Assembly: GCA_037043235.1 (NCBI GenBank)
Contig: JAWRVZ010000109.1
Location: 1,711,001-1,775,000 of the forward strand
Direction of reading: 5' to 3'
Source: Rhodeus uyekii
Taxonomy: Eukaryota > Chordata > Actinopteri > Cypriniformes > Acheilognathidae
Length of the DNA: 64,000 nucleotides
Part shown: in pieces, positions 13,004 to 23,704 of the stretch
How positions within the stretch are numbered: the first letter of the stretch is position 1
Layout of the letters: each line of letters starts with the position of its first letter
Program-made: the position numbers and the translations under genes
Notes under the pieces: generated by a model
Database searches by the model: none
The model's input: only the letters and a program-made list of their open reading frames with translations
What the model was told of the DNA's origin: nothing

Positions 13004-13674
13004 GGCCACGTCCACACGATGCCGGCGCGTTCCCTATCCGATCTTTTTTTTCCTCGTTCAAAAAAAAATATCAGCGTCCACACGATACCACTGAAACCGA
13101 CTGAATCCGGTGTAGTTTATATGCCAGACCAGTATGGGGCGCTGTAATTCTGCCACAGATAATACACTATACACAGAGAAGACGACCTTGAGCATGCGCA
13201 TTGTTGTTGCTGTTCAGTGTTGCCAGATTGCTAGTTACCTTTTTGTCACGTCCGATCGGGAAAAAATGCATTGGGCTGGTTGATCAAATTTGGGATGGTT
13301 TTTGATGCATAAAATCGCTCAATATTTTTCATTATTTATAAGAGTACGCACTTTGGGCTGGTATTTTTTTAAATTGGAGGGTTTTAAGCTGTAGCTGCGC
13401 TGGAATCTTCAGTACAATCTGGCAACACTGTTGCTGTTACTGTGACGCAGCCGACACGTGATGTGATGACATCATCGGTAAACAAAGAAATATACGGATT
13501 GGCCGTCCACACGAGTCCGCAAGGGTGTCGGATTCAGATCTATCCACTTTAGGACCCGGTATCAAAAGAGAGCGGATTCAGTCTCCCAAATCGCCGGATC
13601 AGTGTGGACGGAACGCCAATCCGATAAGAAATGTGTGCGGATGCAGTGATCCGCGTCTCCGTGTGGACGGGGCC
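13004..13674. mobile_element. PIF/Harbinger-type MITE, 671 bp
   Basis: The ends are GGCCACGTCCACAC and GTGTGGACGGGGCC, imperfect inverted repeats starting with GGCC. A 3-bp TTA is duplicated at 13001-13003 and 13675-13677. The uninterrupted GAGATTTAACATGAG is present in the other array units. A TWA target duplication with GGCC-type ends is diagnostic of PIF/Harbinger elements. There is no transposase. Subterminal repeats of GTCCACACGA and GTGTGGACG recur inside. Confidence 0.78.
13215..13430. mobile_element. hAT MITE nested in the Harbinger MITE, 216 bp
   Basis: The ends are CAGTGTTGCCAGATTG and CAATCTGGCAACACTG, a perfect 16-bp inverted repeat. The flanks are an exact 8-bp duplication, TTGCTGTT, at 13207-13214 and 13431-13438. 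An 8-bp target duplication with CAG...CTG ends defines the hAT superfamily. A 270-bp relative is at 37542-37811. Confidence 0.87.
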
Positions 13675-14280
13675 TTAACATGAGTTAACATGTCACTGAC
13701 GAGAATGAATGTTATTTAACAAGTCACTAGTGAGATTTAATGTTTTAAAGAACACAAGAGTCAGTTGACGCAGAGACTGGAGGTTATTGATGATTCAGCT
13801 GAACAGTGAGTGGTCTGAAATATCAAAGAATAATAATGAATATTAAATATAAATCTAAAATAAACAACATTTACATTGGTAATAAACATGAGTAAATAAT
13901 TAATTGATTACAGAAGTGTTGCAATACTTGGTTAGTGCACAAAATGGCATCTAGGGAACATACATGGAGTTTTTTCATCATGAGGGATCATCGGTGTTGT
14001 AACGAAATACCAAAAAATAAATAACAATGCTTTTTGATCCCCAAAGTGTTGAAAATTGCAATTAGTTTATAAAAATGTTTACGGTTTAATTACAACCTTG
14101 GCTTTTAATGGTCAGTTTTCACTAATGTGAATACTTTGTTTTATTTCTATTTTAAAGATGTAATTAAGCATTATTAATATAGTCTTACCACTTTCTAAAC
14201 AGACTGCAGTTCCACTGCATATATATGGAGCCCTTTATACATTTATTTACTATATAAATGTGTGTATAGATAGATATGTA

Positions 14281-14311
<31 letters not shown>

Positions 14312-14356
14312 GTGTGTATATGTATATATATATGTATATATGTGTGTGTGTGTGTA
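14281..14356. repeat. (TA)n/(TG)n microsatellite in unit 4
   Basis: Compound TG, TA and TG tracts at the homologous position of the unit microsatellite. Confidence 0.85.
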
Positions 14357-16448
14357 TAAAGCCTTTCTTCATGTGAAATAAAATAACTTAAATATTAGTA
14401 TTTCTTAAATAATTCCTGCTAAAGTACAATGAGGAGAGTAATGCTGTTTTTTCTAATCTCAAGCAGTTTTCAGATTGAATCGATCTGCCATGTCAGACTT
14501 CAGTTCAACACGGCAATTATAGCAGATAAATGAATCAACGCAATGTAATATTTGTATAAAGAATTCCTCCATGGGAAACAAAATAACTTAAATATTAGTA
14601 TTTTTAAAATAATTCCTGCTCATGTAATGCAGCAGAGTAATGCAGTTTTTTTGAACTCAAGCAGTTTACAGTTTGAAGCGATCTGCCATCGTTTTTGCAT
14701 CCTTTTAAATACCTTATTTCATTTATTGTTTAAGTGTTCACAAAACATCGATCTATCAGCGAATCTGCTCAGGAAGCGCGTTTGAACTCGAGAACAGGAG
14801 TCAGACTTTAGTTAAAAGCAGATAAAAGAATTAACACAATGTAACTATATACTCGAGAATTAGTTATAAATAACTTTGACTGTTAGACGCTGCATTTGAA
14901 GAGAGTCAGCGCGCTCTGCTCAGGGAAGCCGTTTACATGTGTCTTCCCCGTGCAAACACGAGCGAGAGTCAGAATTCGGCAATAAAGTACATAAATGAGC
15001 GCTATAAATAAACTTAGGCGATTAGACGGTTATGCTTTGGCGCGAGTCCAGGAGGACGCGCGTTTAAACTTCACTTACCTTCCCCATAGTAATGTACTCC
15101 GTTGCCGAGTAAAGACGAATGAGAGTCAGAATTTGGCCATATAAGTGCATAAATCTTCAAGGAAACACGCTGCAGCGGTTACTTGATAATCGGAAACAAT
15201 TTCCGTTTGATCATAAACTCTCTCACATAAATCTATTTTAGGAGATTATGATCTCTCTCTCCAGCAGTAATGGCGTCTTTGAAAAGCTTTGAGGCTTTGA
15301 ATTGCAGCGCTCTGATTCGTTCAAACGTCAGTGCTCTCACTGACAGGGGTGTAATTTTGTGATATTATGAATGTAAAATAGAGAGATTTAACTTACTAAT
15401 TAAAGTAAAAAATCGATTGTAGACCTGCAAGTTTTTTTTCAGGATTTAAAAAAATAAAATGCATGCCCATTGGAATGGACATGTTCACACATACTGTATT
15501 GAAATGTATTATATATCAGGTGTAATGTTGTGATGTTACCAACAGATGGAGTGGACGCTCTATCTAAAATTCAGTTTTCACTTCATTAGTGAAAGTCTAT
15601 GGAGATTTTATGACTTTAATCTTCAGTTTTATCAAAAATCATAAGTCTGATCAGTCTGAAAAGGGATAGCAACTCAAGTCAGAACAGGTCTGAAGTCTGA
15701 GCAGAGTTTAGTGGTTGTAGCTTTAAAGCTCTAGGAGGAGATGCATTGAGAATTTTAGGTAAGAAGAATAATAATAATAACTAGATAGAGGAAGTTTATG
15801 ATATAAACTTCAGTTGGCTTGAGAAAGCCTAGCCTGAAAGTTAAATTTATTTGTAAAAGCTTAAAAAGTTTTGAAAGTTTACAGATGGATAGATGGAAAG
15901 AATTAGATCTTGAGCATATATACTCTTGTTAGTTATTGCCTTGCGTTGTTTCTAGGCAGTTACTAAGGTGTCGTTATGTTCTTTGATCATAATTTAATCT
16001 TTAATCAATTGATGATCAATTTTGCTAGCAATATTTAATGTTAATTATCTTGTTGCTAGCAAGATTTAGTATGAATTCTGAAGTCATTAGCAACATTTAA
16101 CATAAATAAGCATGTTGCTGGCAAGAATTTGCTGAATTAGCATATTGTTAGCAAGATTTATCGTTAATTAGCTTAAAAAGTTTTGAGAGTTTAAACTTAA
16201 AAAAAAGTTATAATTATGCTTTTTGATCCCCAAAGTGTTGGAAAATTGTAATTAGTTTAAAAAAATGTTTACGGTTTAATTACATCCTTGGCTTTTAACG
16301 GTCAGTTTTCACTAATGCGAAAAATACTTAGTTTAATTTATATTTTAAAGCTGTAATTAAGCATTATTAGTATAGGCTAATCACTTTCAAAATAGACTGC
16401 AGTTACACTGCATGTATATGTAGCCTTTTATATATACTAAATAGATGT

Positions 16449-16449
16449 G

Positions 16450-16525
<76 letters not shown>

Positions 16526-16533
16526 GTATAGAG

Positions 16534-16602
<69 letters not shown>
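16449..16602. repeat. Long (TA)n tracts split by a GTGTGT segment
   Basis: Two TA tracts of about 70 and 55 bp flank GAGGTGTGTGTGTGTGTG. Such tracts can extrude cruciforms and are common breakage sites. They lie at the centre of the only scrambled unit in the array. Confidence 0.88.
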
Positions 16603-16606
<4 letters not shown>

Positions 16607-16744
16607 ACTGTGAATAATACTTTGTTTTATTTCTATTTTAAAGCTGTAATTAAGCATTATTAATATAGGCTAATCACTTTCAAAAGAGACTGCAGTTACA
16701 CCACAGTTACACTATATGTAGCCTTTTATATATACTAAAAGAAT

Positions 16745-17050
16745 TTTATTTTTGAGGGGGCCCAGCTTAAAATGAGGGGGCCTGAGCATAACGTAATCGG
16801 CTGGATTCGAACCTGCGCATGAAAACCGCATTGGATTGTTAGTCCATCGCCTTAACCATTCAGCCAGACTGGTTATAGTGTAACACGCAGCGCGCACTGT
16901 GGGGGTGCGTTGCGATCGTCTTGTGCAGCTGTAAATGTTTTCAATTTAGTTTTCACAGTCGCGATTTTAAACAATTGAAAATCTGAGGGGGCCGCACATG
17001 TAAATGAGGGGGCCCAGGCCCACCCAGGCCCCCCCGTGGCTACGCCACTG
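16745..17050 (-). mobile_element. hAT-like element fragment rich in GGGGGCC
   Basis: The right end GGCTACGCCACTG reads as CAGTGGCGTAGCC on the minus strand, a hAT-style terminus. The following bases CTGCTAAA match the pre-insertion sequence seen intact in unit 4 (CCTGCTAAAGTACAATGAG). The expected left terminus and its target duplicate are missing, so the left side was deleted in the rearrangement. It contains four AGGGGGCC motifs and the tRNA-like sequence. Confidence 0.45.
16792..16873 (-). pseudogene. Serine-tRNA-like pseudogene with anticodon-loop AAC
   Basis: On the minus strand this 82-nt stretch has the A-box region TGGCTGAATGGTTAAGGCG, the anticodon region GGACTAACAATCC, a long variable arm and the B box GGTTCGAATCC. 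Length and long variable arm fit a serine tRNA. The loop CTAACAA would place AAC at the anticodon, a valine anticodon. However, the 5' acceptor strand ACCAGTC does not pair with the 3' CGATTAC, and the T and anticodon stems each have a mismatch. I call it a decayed tRNA-Ser relic carried by a mobile element. Confidence 0.55.
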
Positions 17051-18438
17051 CTGCTAAAGTACAATGAGGAGAGTAATGCAGTTTTTTCTAATCTCAAGCA
17101 GTTTTCAGATTGACTCGATCTGCCATGTCAGACTTCAGTTCAACACGGCAATTATAGCAGATAAAGGAATCAACGCAATGTAATATTTGTATAAAGCCTT
17201 CCTCCATGGGAAACAAAATAACTTAAATATTAGTATTTTTTAAATAATTCCTGCTCATGTAATGCAGCAGAGTAATGCAGTTTTTTTTTATCTCAAGCAG
17301 TTTACAGTTTGAATCGATCTGCCATCGTTTTTGCATCCTTTTAAATACCTTATTTCATTTATTGTTGAAGTGTTCACAAAACATCGATCTATCAGCGAAT
17401 CTGCTCAGGAAGCGCGTTTGAACTCGAGAACAGGAGTCAGACTTTAGTTAAAAGCAGATAAAAGAATTAACACAATGTAACTATATACTCAAGAATTAGT
17501 TATAAATAACTTTGACTGTTAGACGCTGCATTTGAAGAGAGTCAGCGCGCGCGCTGCTCAGGGAAGCCTTTTTACATGTATCTGCCTTCCCCATGAACAC
17601 ACGAGCGAGAGTCAGAATTCGGCAATAAAGTACATAAATGAGCGCTATAAATAAACTTAGGCGATTAGACGGTTATGCTTTGGCGCGAGTCCAGGAGGAC
17701 GCGCGTTTAAACTTCACTTACCTTTCCCATAGTAATGTACTCCGTTGCCGAGTAAAGACGAATGAGAGTCAGAATTTGGCCATATAAGTGCATAAATCTT
17801 CAAGGAAACACGCTGCAGCGGTTACTTGATAATCGGAAACAATTTCCGTTTGATCATAAACTCTCTCACATAAATCTATTTTAGGAGATTATGATCTCTC
17901 TCTCCAGTAGTAATGGCGTCTTTGAAAAGCTTTGAGGCTTTGAATTGCAGCGCTCTGATTCGTTCAAACTTCAGTGCTCTCACTGACAGGGGTGTAATTT
18001 TGTGATATTATGTATGTAAAATAGAGAGATTTAACTTACTAATTAAAGTAAAAAATCGATTGTAGACCTGCAAGTTTTTTTTCAGGATTTAAAAAAATAA
18101 AATGCATGCCCATTGGAATGGACATGTTCACACATACTGTATTGAAATGTATTATATATCAGGTGTAATGTTGTGATGTTACCAACAGATGGAGTGGACG
18201 CTCTATCTAAAATTCAGTTTTCACTTCATTAGTGAAAGTCTATGGAGATTTTATGACTTTAATCTTCAGTTTTATCAAAAATCATAAGTCTGATCAGTCT
18301 GAAAAGGGATAGCAACTCAAGTCAGAACAGGTCTGAAGTCTGAGCAGAGTTTAGTGGTTGTAGCTTTAAAGCTCTAGGAGGAGATGCATTGAGAATTTTA
18401 GGTAAGAAGAATAATAATAATAATAATAATAATAATAA

Positions 18439-18539
18439 GTTTAGATACAATATCACTAAGTTGGCTTTCTCAAGCCAACTTAATAATAATAATAAGTTTA
18501 GATACAATATCACTAAGTTGGCTTTCTCAAGCCAACTTA
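18439..18539. repeat. Two tandem hairpin repeats closing unit 5
   Basis: A 57-bp period of (TAA)n plus GTTTAGATACAATATCACT plus a hairpin occurs twice. The hairpin has perfect 10-bp arms AAGTTGGCTT and AAGCCAACTT around a TCTC loop (18458-18481 and 18515-18538). The stem is the inverse of TTGGCTTGAGAAAGCC at each unit start, so the unit has matching inverted ends. Confidence 0.85.
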
Positions 18540-18546
18540 ATAATAA

Positions 18547-21168
18547 CTAGATAGAGGAAGTTTATGATATAAACTTCAGTTGGCTTGAGAAAGCCTATCG
18601 TGAAAGTTAAATTTATTTGTAAAAGCTTAAAAAGTTGTTTAAGTTTACAGATAGATAGATGGAAAGAATTAGATCTTGAGCATATATACACTTGTTAGTT
18701 ATTGCTTTGCGTTGTTTCTAGGCAGTTACTAAGGTGTCGTTATGTTCTTTGATCATAATTTAATCTTTAATCAATTGATGATCAATTTTGCTAGCAAGAT
18801 TTAATGTTAATTATCTTGTTGATAGCAAGATTTAGTATGAATTCCGAAGTCATTAGCAACATTTAACATAAATAAGCATGTTGCTGGCAAGAATTCGCTG
18901 AATTAGCATATTGGTAGCAAGATTTATTGTTAATTAACAAGTTGCTATCAAGATTTAGCATGATCTAGCATGTCACTAGTGAGAATTTGCGTGATCTAGC
19001 ATGTTGCTAGCAAGATTTAACGTTAATTAACAAGACGCTATTGACATTTAGTGTGAACTAACATGTCGCTAGTGAGATTTGTTAATTCGTAGGTCGCTTG
19101 TGAGATTTAACATGAGTTAACATGTCACTGACGAGAATGAATGTTATTTAACAAGTCACTAGTGAGATTTAATGTTTTAAAGAACACAAGAGTCAGTTGA
19201 CGCAGAGACTGGAGGTTATTGATGATTCAGCTGAACAGTGAGTGGTCTGAAATATCAAAGAATAATAATGAATATTAAATATAAATCTAAAATAAACAAC
19301 ATTTACATTGGTAATAAACAGGAGTAAATTATTAATTGATTACAGAAGTGTTGCAATACTTGGTTAGTGCACAAATTGGCATCTAGGGAACATACATGGA
19401 GTTTTTTCATCAAGAGGGATCATCGGTGTTGTAACGAAATACCAAAAAATAAATAACAATGCTTTTTGATCCCCAAAGTGTTGGAAAATTGCAATTAGTT
19501 TATAAAAATGTTTACGGTTTAATTACATCCTTGGCTTTTAACGGTCAGTTTTCACTAATGTGAATAATACTTTGTTTTATTTCTATTTTAAAGATGCAAT
19601 TAAGCATTATTAATATAGTCTTGCCACTTTTAAAACAGACTGCAGTTACACTACATGTACATGGAGCCCTTTATACATTTATTTACTATATAAATGTGTG
19701 TATAGATAGATAGATATGTATGTGTATATATATGTATATATGTGTGTGTGTGTGTGTATAAAGCCTTTCTTCATGTGAAATAAAATAACTTAAATATTAG
19801 TATTTCTTAAATCATTCCTGCACAATTACAATGGGGATAGTAATGCTGTTTTTTCTAATCTCAAGCAGTTTTCAGATTGAATCGATCTGCCATGTCAGAC
19901 TTCAGTTCAACACGGCAATTATAGCAGATAAAGGAATCAACGCAATGTAATATTTGTATAAAGCCTTCCTCCATGGGAAACAAAATAACTTAAATATTAG
20001 TATTTTTAAAATAATTCCTGATCATGTAATGCAGCAGAGTAATGCAGTTTTTTAACTCAAGCAGTTTACAGTTTGAAGCGATCTGCCATCGTTTTTGCAT
20101 CCTTTTAAATACCTTATTTCATTTATTGTTTAAGTGTTCACAAAACATCGATCTATCAGCGAATCTGCTCAGGAAGCGCGTTTGAACTCGAGAACAGGAG
20201 TCAGACTTTAGTTAAAAGCCGATAAAAGAATTAACACAATGTAACTATATACTCAAGAATTAGTTATAAATAACTTTGACTGTTAGACGCTGCATTTGAA
20301 GAGAGTCAGCGCGCGCGCTGCTCAGGGAAGCATTTTACATGTATCTGCCTTCCCCATGCAAACACGAGCGAGAGTCAGAATTCGGCAATAAAGTACATAA
20401 ATGAGCGCTATAAATAAACTTAGGCGATTAGACGGTTATGCTTTGGCGCGAGTCCAGGAGGACGCGCGTTTAAACTTCACTTACCTTCCCCATAGTAATG
20501 TACTCCGTTGCCGAGTAAAGACGAATGAGAGTCAGAATTTGGCCATATAAGTGCATAAATCTTCAAGGAAACACGCTGCAGCGGTTACTTGATAATCGGA
20601 AACAATTTCCGTTTGATCATAAACTCTCTCACATAAATCTATTTTAGGAGATTATGATCTCTCTCTCCAGCAGTAATGGCGTCTTTGAAAAGCTTTGAGG
20701 CTTTGAATTGCAGCGCTCTGATTCGTTCAAACTTCAGTGCTCTCACTGACAGGGGTGTAATTTTGTGATATTATGTATGTAAAATAGAGAGATTTAACTT
20801 ACTAATTAAAGTAAAAAATCGATTGTAGACCTGCAAGTTTTTTTTCAGGATTTAAAAAAATAAAATGCATGCCCATTGGAATGGACATGTTCACACATAC
20901 TGTATTGAAATGTATTATATATCAGGTGTAATGTTGTGATGTTACCAACAGATGGAGTGGACGCTCTATCTAAAATTCAGTTTTCACTTCATTAGTGAAA
21001 GTCTATGGAGATTTTATGACTTTAATCTTCAGTTTTATCAAAAATCATAAGTCTGATCAGTCTGAAAAGGGATAGCAACTCAAGTCAGAACAGGTCTGAA
21101 GTCTGAGCAGAGTTTAGTGGTTGTAGCTTTAAAGCTCTAGGAGGAGATGCATTGAGAATTTTAGGTAA

Positions 21169-21207
<39 letters not shown>
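18547..21207 (+). repeat. Array unit 6, near-identical to unit 1
   Basis: Full-length, and it shares the rare variants of unit 1. The differences I noticed include GATTTAGCATG versus GATTTAACATG, AACGTTAATT versus AACATTAATT, and AACAGGAG versus AACATGAG. It is followed by (TAA)n and hairpin repeats. Confidence 0.87.
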
Positions 21208-21299
21208 GTTTAGATACAATATCACTAAGTTGGCTTTCTCAAGCCAACTTAATAAGTTTAGATACAATATCACTAAGTTGGCTTTCTCAAGCCAACTTA
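21208..21299. repeat. Two tandem hairpin repeats closing unit 6
   Basis: Same 44-47 bp module as at 18439-18539, twice, with only TAA between the copies. It marks the right edge of the array; the next bases belong to a Tigger-like fragment. Confidence 0.85.
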
Positions 21300-21344
21300 A
21301 TTACCCATAAATGAGGAGCTTGAGCTGCTGCGAGTGCTGAACAC

Positions 21345-21487
21345 CTCTAGCGTCTGGAAGCTGCTCGTATCTCAAATATTTACTCGTATCTCAAATATTT
21401 ACTCGTATCTCAAAGCAAGAATGCTAGAAGGCTTGTTCGTACCTCAAAATACTCGTATGTCGGGACGCTTGTGTCTCAAGGTATTAC
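21345..21487 (-). mobile_element. Tigger-like MITE end fragment
   Basis: Read on the minus strand it matches the left end of the copy at 23705: GTAATACCTTGAGACACAAG, then CGACATACGAG and GCATTCTTGCTTTGAGATACG. It contains a short tandem ATTTACTCGTATCTCAA. The terminal CTG is altered to CTC. Confidence 0.55.
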
Positions 21488-21779
21488 TCACTTACATATT
21501 ATATAATGGTCATATGCATTCTGGAGCATTTTTCCCAATTCAGACAGACCCGGTCATAGTAAATGCAATTTTGAAGATTTTGTTCCCTCCAATAGAAGGC
21601 ACAGTTCGTTGTTCTCAGGTATGAGGCGAATACTCTTGGTGACCCGTTTAATTATTATTTGAACACTGCTAAATATTAATAATTATTGCAGTTTAGGTAT
21701 TTTTGTATTATTATAATAATTGACCTCCTGGTTACTGTTGAACACATTTGTCTTCCTTGAATCTCTTTATTACCTTTTA
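21488..21779. other. Gene-free sequence
   Basis: No gene or named repeat recognised. Confidence 0.35.
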
Positions 21780-22215
21780 ATTTCTAAATGGTTTAGTTCA
21801 AGCAGGGGCTTGGCTTTTTAAGATGGCCTGTCAGAGCTGTACAGGAGGTCGAGTGAGAGTGCTGGATGTGGTTTGGGTTAATTTATTGGCACAGCCAAAT
21901 GTTTGTTTGCTTATACTTTTTGAACAGTCTATTTGTTTTCATTCATTTGGGATTTTCACTGTGGATGCCGTTTGCACACCATTGGGAGACATGTATTTAT
22001 TTATTGTTTTGGCTCTAAAATCTTTGATTGCAGTGTCACGTCACTTCATTTTTACGCCTCCATCTGCCGGTACATTCAGAGTAAGGGTGCTGCCGCTGTT
22101 CAAAACTAATCTAAACCCCCTTTTTTCAGCATGCGCACCCTTGTCTGTGTTGCAATTACGATTCCCAATAAAGCTGCGTTTTGATCTTCAACCCGAGTCT
22201 CAGAGCAGTTCACAA
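21780..22215 (+). repeat. Possible solo LTR or retroelement end
   Basis: A 151-codon open frame (21823-22278) has no recognisable domain and hydrophobic, uneven composition. The end of the block has CCCAATAAAGCTGCG (a polyadenylation signal near 22168) followed by TTCAACCCGAGTCTCAGAGC, an arrangement typical of an LTR R-U5 region. I could not find paired TG...CA ends or a target duplication. Confidence 0.22.
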
Positions 22216-22479
22216 CAAGATGATCTTGGTATGAAGTTTATTCCACACTGCAGTACAACTACAGATACTAGTGGATGATTAACATGCCCAGTCAAAGTAT
22301 ATTCGTTTAGAAAAGAGCCTGGCTAAAGATGCCAACAACGGAAGGAAGAGCCGGTTCGAATCGTATCCATGTTCCACACGCGCAAACATCAAGACCACAC
22401 CCTTATCTGAATTAGCAAATTAAACTTTAAAGGTTGAAGCTTGTTATACCTTCCCCATATAAAACATGTTTTTTCTCCT

Positions 22480-22720
22480 GACAGGTTGATTACGGACAAG
22501 CTGCTGAAATTCCAGCAGCATCTCCAGACCTTTGCTGGAGGTGCTGAAAGAGGCAGCTTTATCAATTAATCTTGCCTTTCCTTCCTCTCTCTGAGACTTG
22601 GACCATATGGTCCTCTGTCAGGCTCTGCTTTTAATTTACTCGTTGTGTCTGCTGTGAAAACAGACCAAGTCTTTATCTGAATTGCTGATTTAATCAGGAG
22701 CGCCAGAAGCAGTGGAGGAG
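22480..22720 (+). other. Candidate conserved element with strong hairpin, or short exon
   Basis: A pyrimidine-rich TTTTTTCTCCTGACAG at 22469-22484 looks like a 3' splice site. The next 27 codons are open to TAA at 22567-22569 (start LITDKLLKFQQ). The same stretch folds: CAGCATCTCCAG and CTGGAGGTGCTG form a 12-pair stem with one G-U and a 7-nt loop, with an outer GCTGC/GCAGC. Downstream DNA (TTATCAATTAATC, CCATATGGTCC) is low in repeats. I do not recognise the peptide. Confidence 0.25.
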
Positions 22721-22742
22721 ACCAGCATTCACCCAGATACTC

Positions 22743-22764
22743 GCACACACACGCACGCGCACGC

Positions 22765-22820
<56 letters not shown>

Positions 22821-22823
22821 ACA
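22743..22823. repeat. (CA)n microsatellite with CG-containing start
   Basis: About 80 bp of CA repeats, the first third interrupted by CG steps (ACGCACGCGCACGC). Confidence 0.92.
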
Positions 22824-23704
22824 GTACGAAAATCTAAATGCTTCAGTGATCCTTACAATACCAGAAGAATTTTGATCACATATGTCAAATAAAAATACAT
22901 TTACATGCTGTCTGGTGCAGAACAGCAGCAACATAAATAGTAAAGTAAATCAATAAAATAGAAATGCATAATCAAGAAAGAAATCTGTACAGTATTATAG
23001 AATTGCAATATCTCGTCATGGAAGTGGGTTGATTTAGAGAAGATACCATATGCGATAAGTCTTTGAATAAAGAGTAGGAAATTGAGTCATGAAGGTAATG
23101 TGAAAGTTTTATGCATTATTGTACACTTTTAATAAGCATGTAAAGAGATGGCAGTCTCATGCATATTCACTCATAATTTAAAATCTGAATTCTTGTAAAG
23201 CAAGGATTCATTTTCATGACATGCAAAAATGTTCATAACTGAGATTATTTTCAGTTTCACATCTCTTCCTTCCTGTCTAAGCGGGTGTTTTTTAGGTAGA
23301 ATCAGCTGCCGTGTGGAGCAGACGTTAAGCTGCACGTTTTACTGTGTGTGTCCTGATAGCCGGAGACAGTGCGAGCCCAGAGCGCTCGTTACCAGACCAC
23401 CGAGAAACATGAGGTGCTCCGGCAGGCCGAATGCAGAAAATGCTCTAAATTGTTCATTATGGTCAGTTTTCCCACCATTCTGCCTTCTGTCACTGCCTTC
23501 ATTATTCCACAACAGTAGCTGTTTATATCCCTGAACATTGGCATGTGTGTCCGATCTTGCCACTTATTGTCTACTTGCAATTACTACTTGTCTTATTGGA
23601 AATATATCAAAAATATACACTGCCAAAAGTCAAAGTTTGGATTTTTTCATGTTTTTAAAGAAGTTTTGCATGTGATTAAAAGTCATATAGTCAAAACAGC
23701 AATA
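22824..23704. other. Mostly unique sequence; weak conserved-element candidate
   Basis: No gene is supported. At 23320-23510 the composition is balanced, and open frames exist on both strands without splice context or recognisable protein content. This could be a conserved non-coding element. Confidence 0.3.

Larger units (their letters stand above)
12617..15780 (+). repeat. Array unit 4, 5'-deleted, with a nested insertion
   Basis: It begins at AGGCAGTTACTAAGG, lacking about 173 bp of the unit start including the palindrome. It contains the Harbinger-type MITE at 13004-13674. Downstream it retains the long central duplicated region that units 2 and 3 lost, so it is closer to units 1 and 6 there. 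Confidence 0.82.
15781..18546 (+). repeat. Array unit 5, rearranged
   Basis: The first ~390 bp are normal. Then about 570 bp are lost near 16170, with a junction at GCTTAAAAAGTTTTGAGAG. A ~150-bp block with CTGTAATTAAGCATTATTA is duplicated around two long TA tracts (16330-16420 and 16615-16690), and a hAT-like fragment follows. Normal order resumes at 17051. The unit ends in two hairpin copies before unit 6. Confidence 0.8.
3883..21299 (+). repeat. Six-copy head-to-tail tandem array of a 2.2-2.6 kb unit
   Basis: Each unit starts with CTAGATAGAGGAAGTTTATG and ends in GAGAATTTTAGGTAAGAA followed by a variable (TAA)n run. Starts lie at 3883, 6514, 8764, 12617 (start deleted), 15781 and 18547. 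The unit holds, in order: a palindrome near its start; an imperfect minisatellite built on GCTAGCAAGATTTA; a TA/TG microsatellite; internally duplicated ~190-bp blocks; and an SSR-free 3' part with GATCTCTCTCTCCAGCAG. There is no long open frame. The unit resembles a dispersed teleost repeat, probably a non-autonomous transposon, but I cannot name it from sequence alone. Confidence 0.9.

Noticed and set aside
16792..16873. Functional suppressor-type tRNA
   Set aside because: The acceptor stem does not pair, and the T and anticodon stems have mismatches, so it is treated as a relic.
4090..19175. CRISPR-like arrays in the GCTAGCAAGATTTA blocks
   Set aside because: The repeats are imperfect, the intervals are themselves repeats rather than unique spacers, and the context is a vertebrate genome.
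18322..21273. Leu-rich minus-strand frames at 18322-18513 and 21085-21273 as membrane peptides
   Set aside because: They are translations of the (TAA)n run and hairpin repeats at unit ends.
3883..21299. LTR retrotransposon made of units as long terminal repeats
   Set aside because: There are six units in direct contact, with no internal coding region, primer-binding site or polypurine tract between them.
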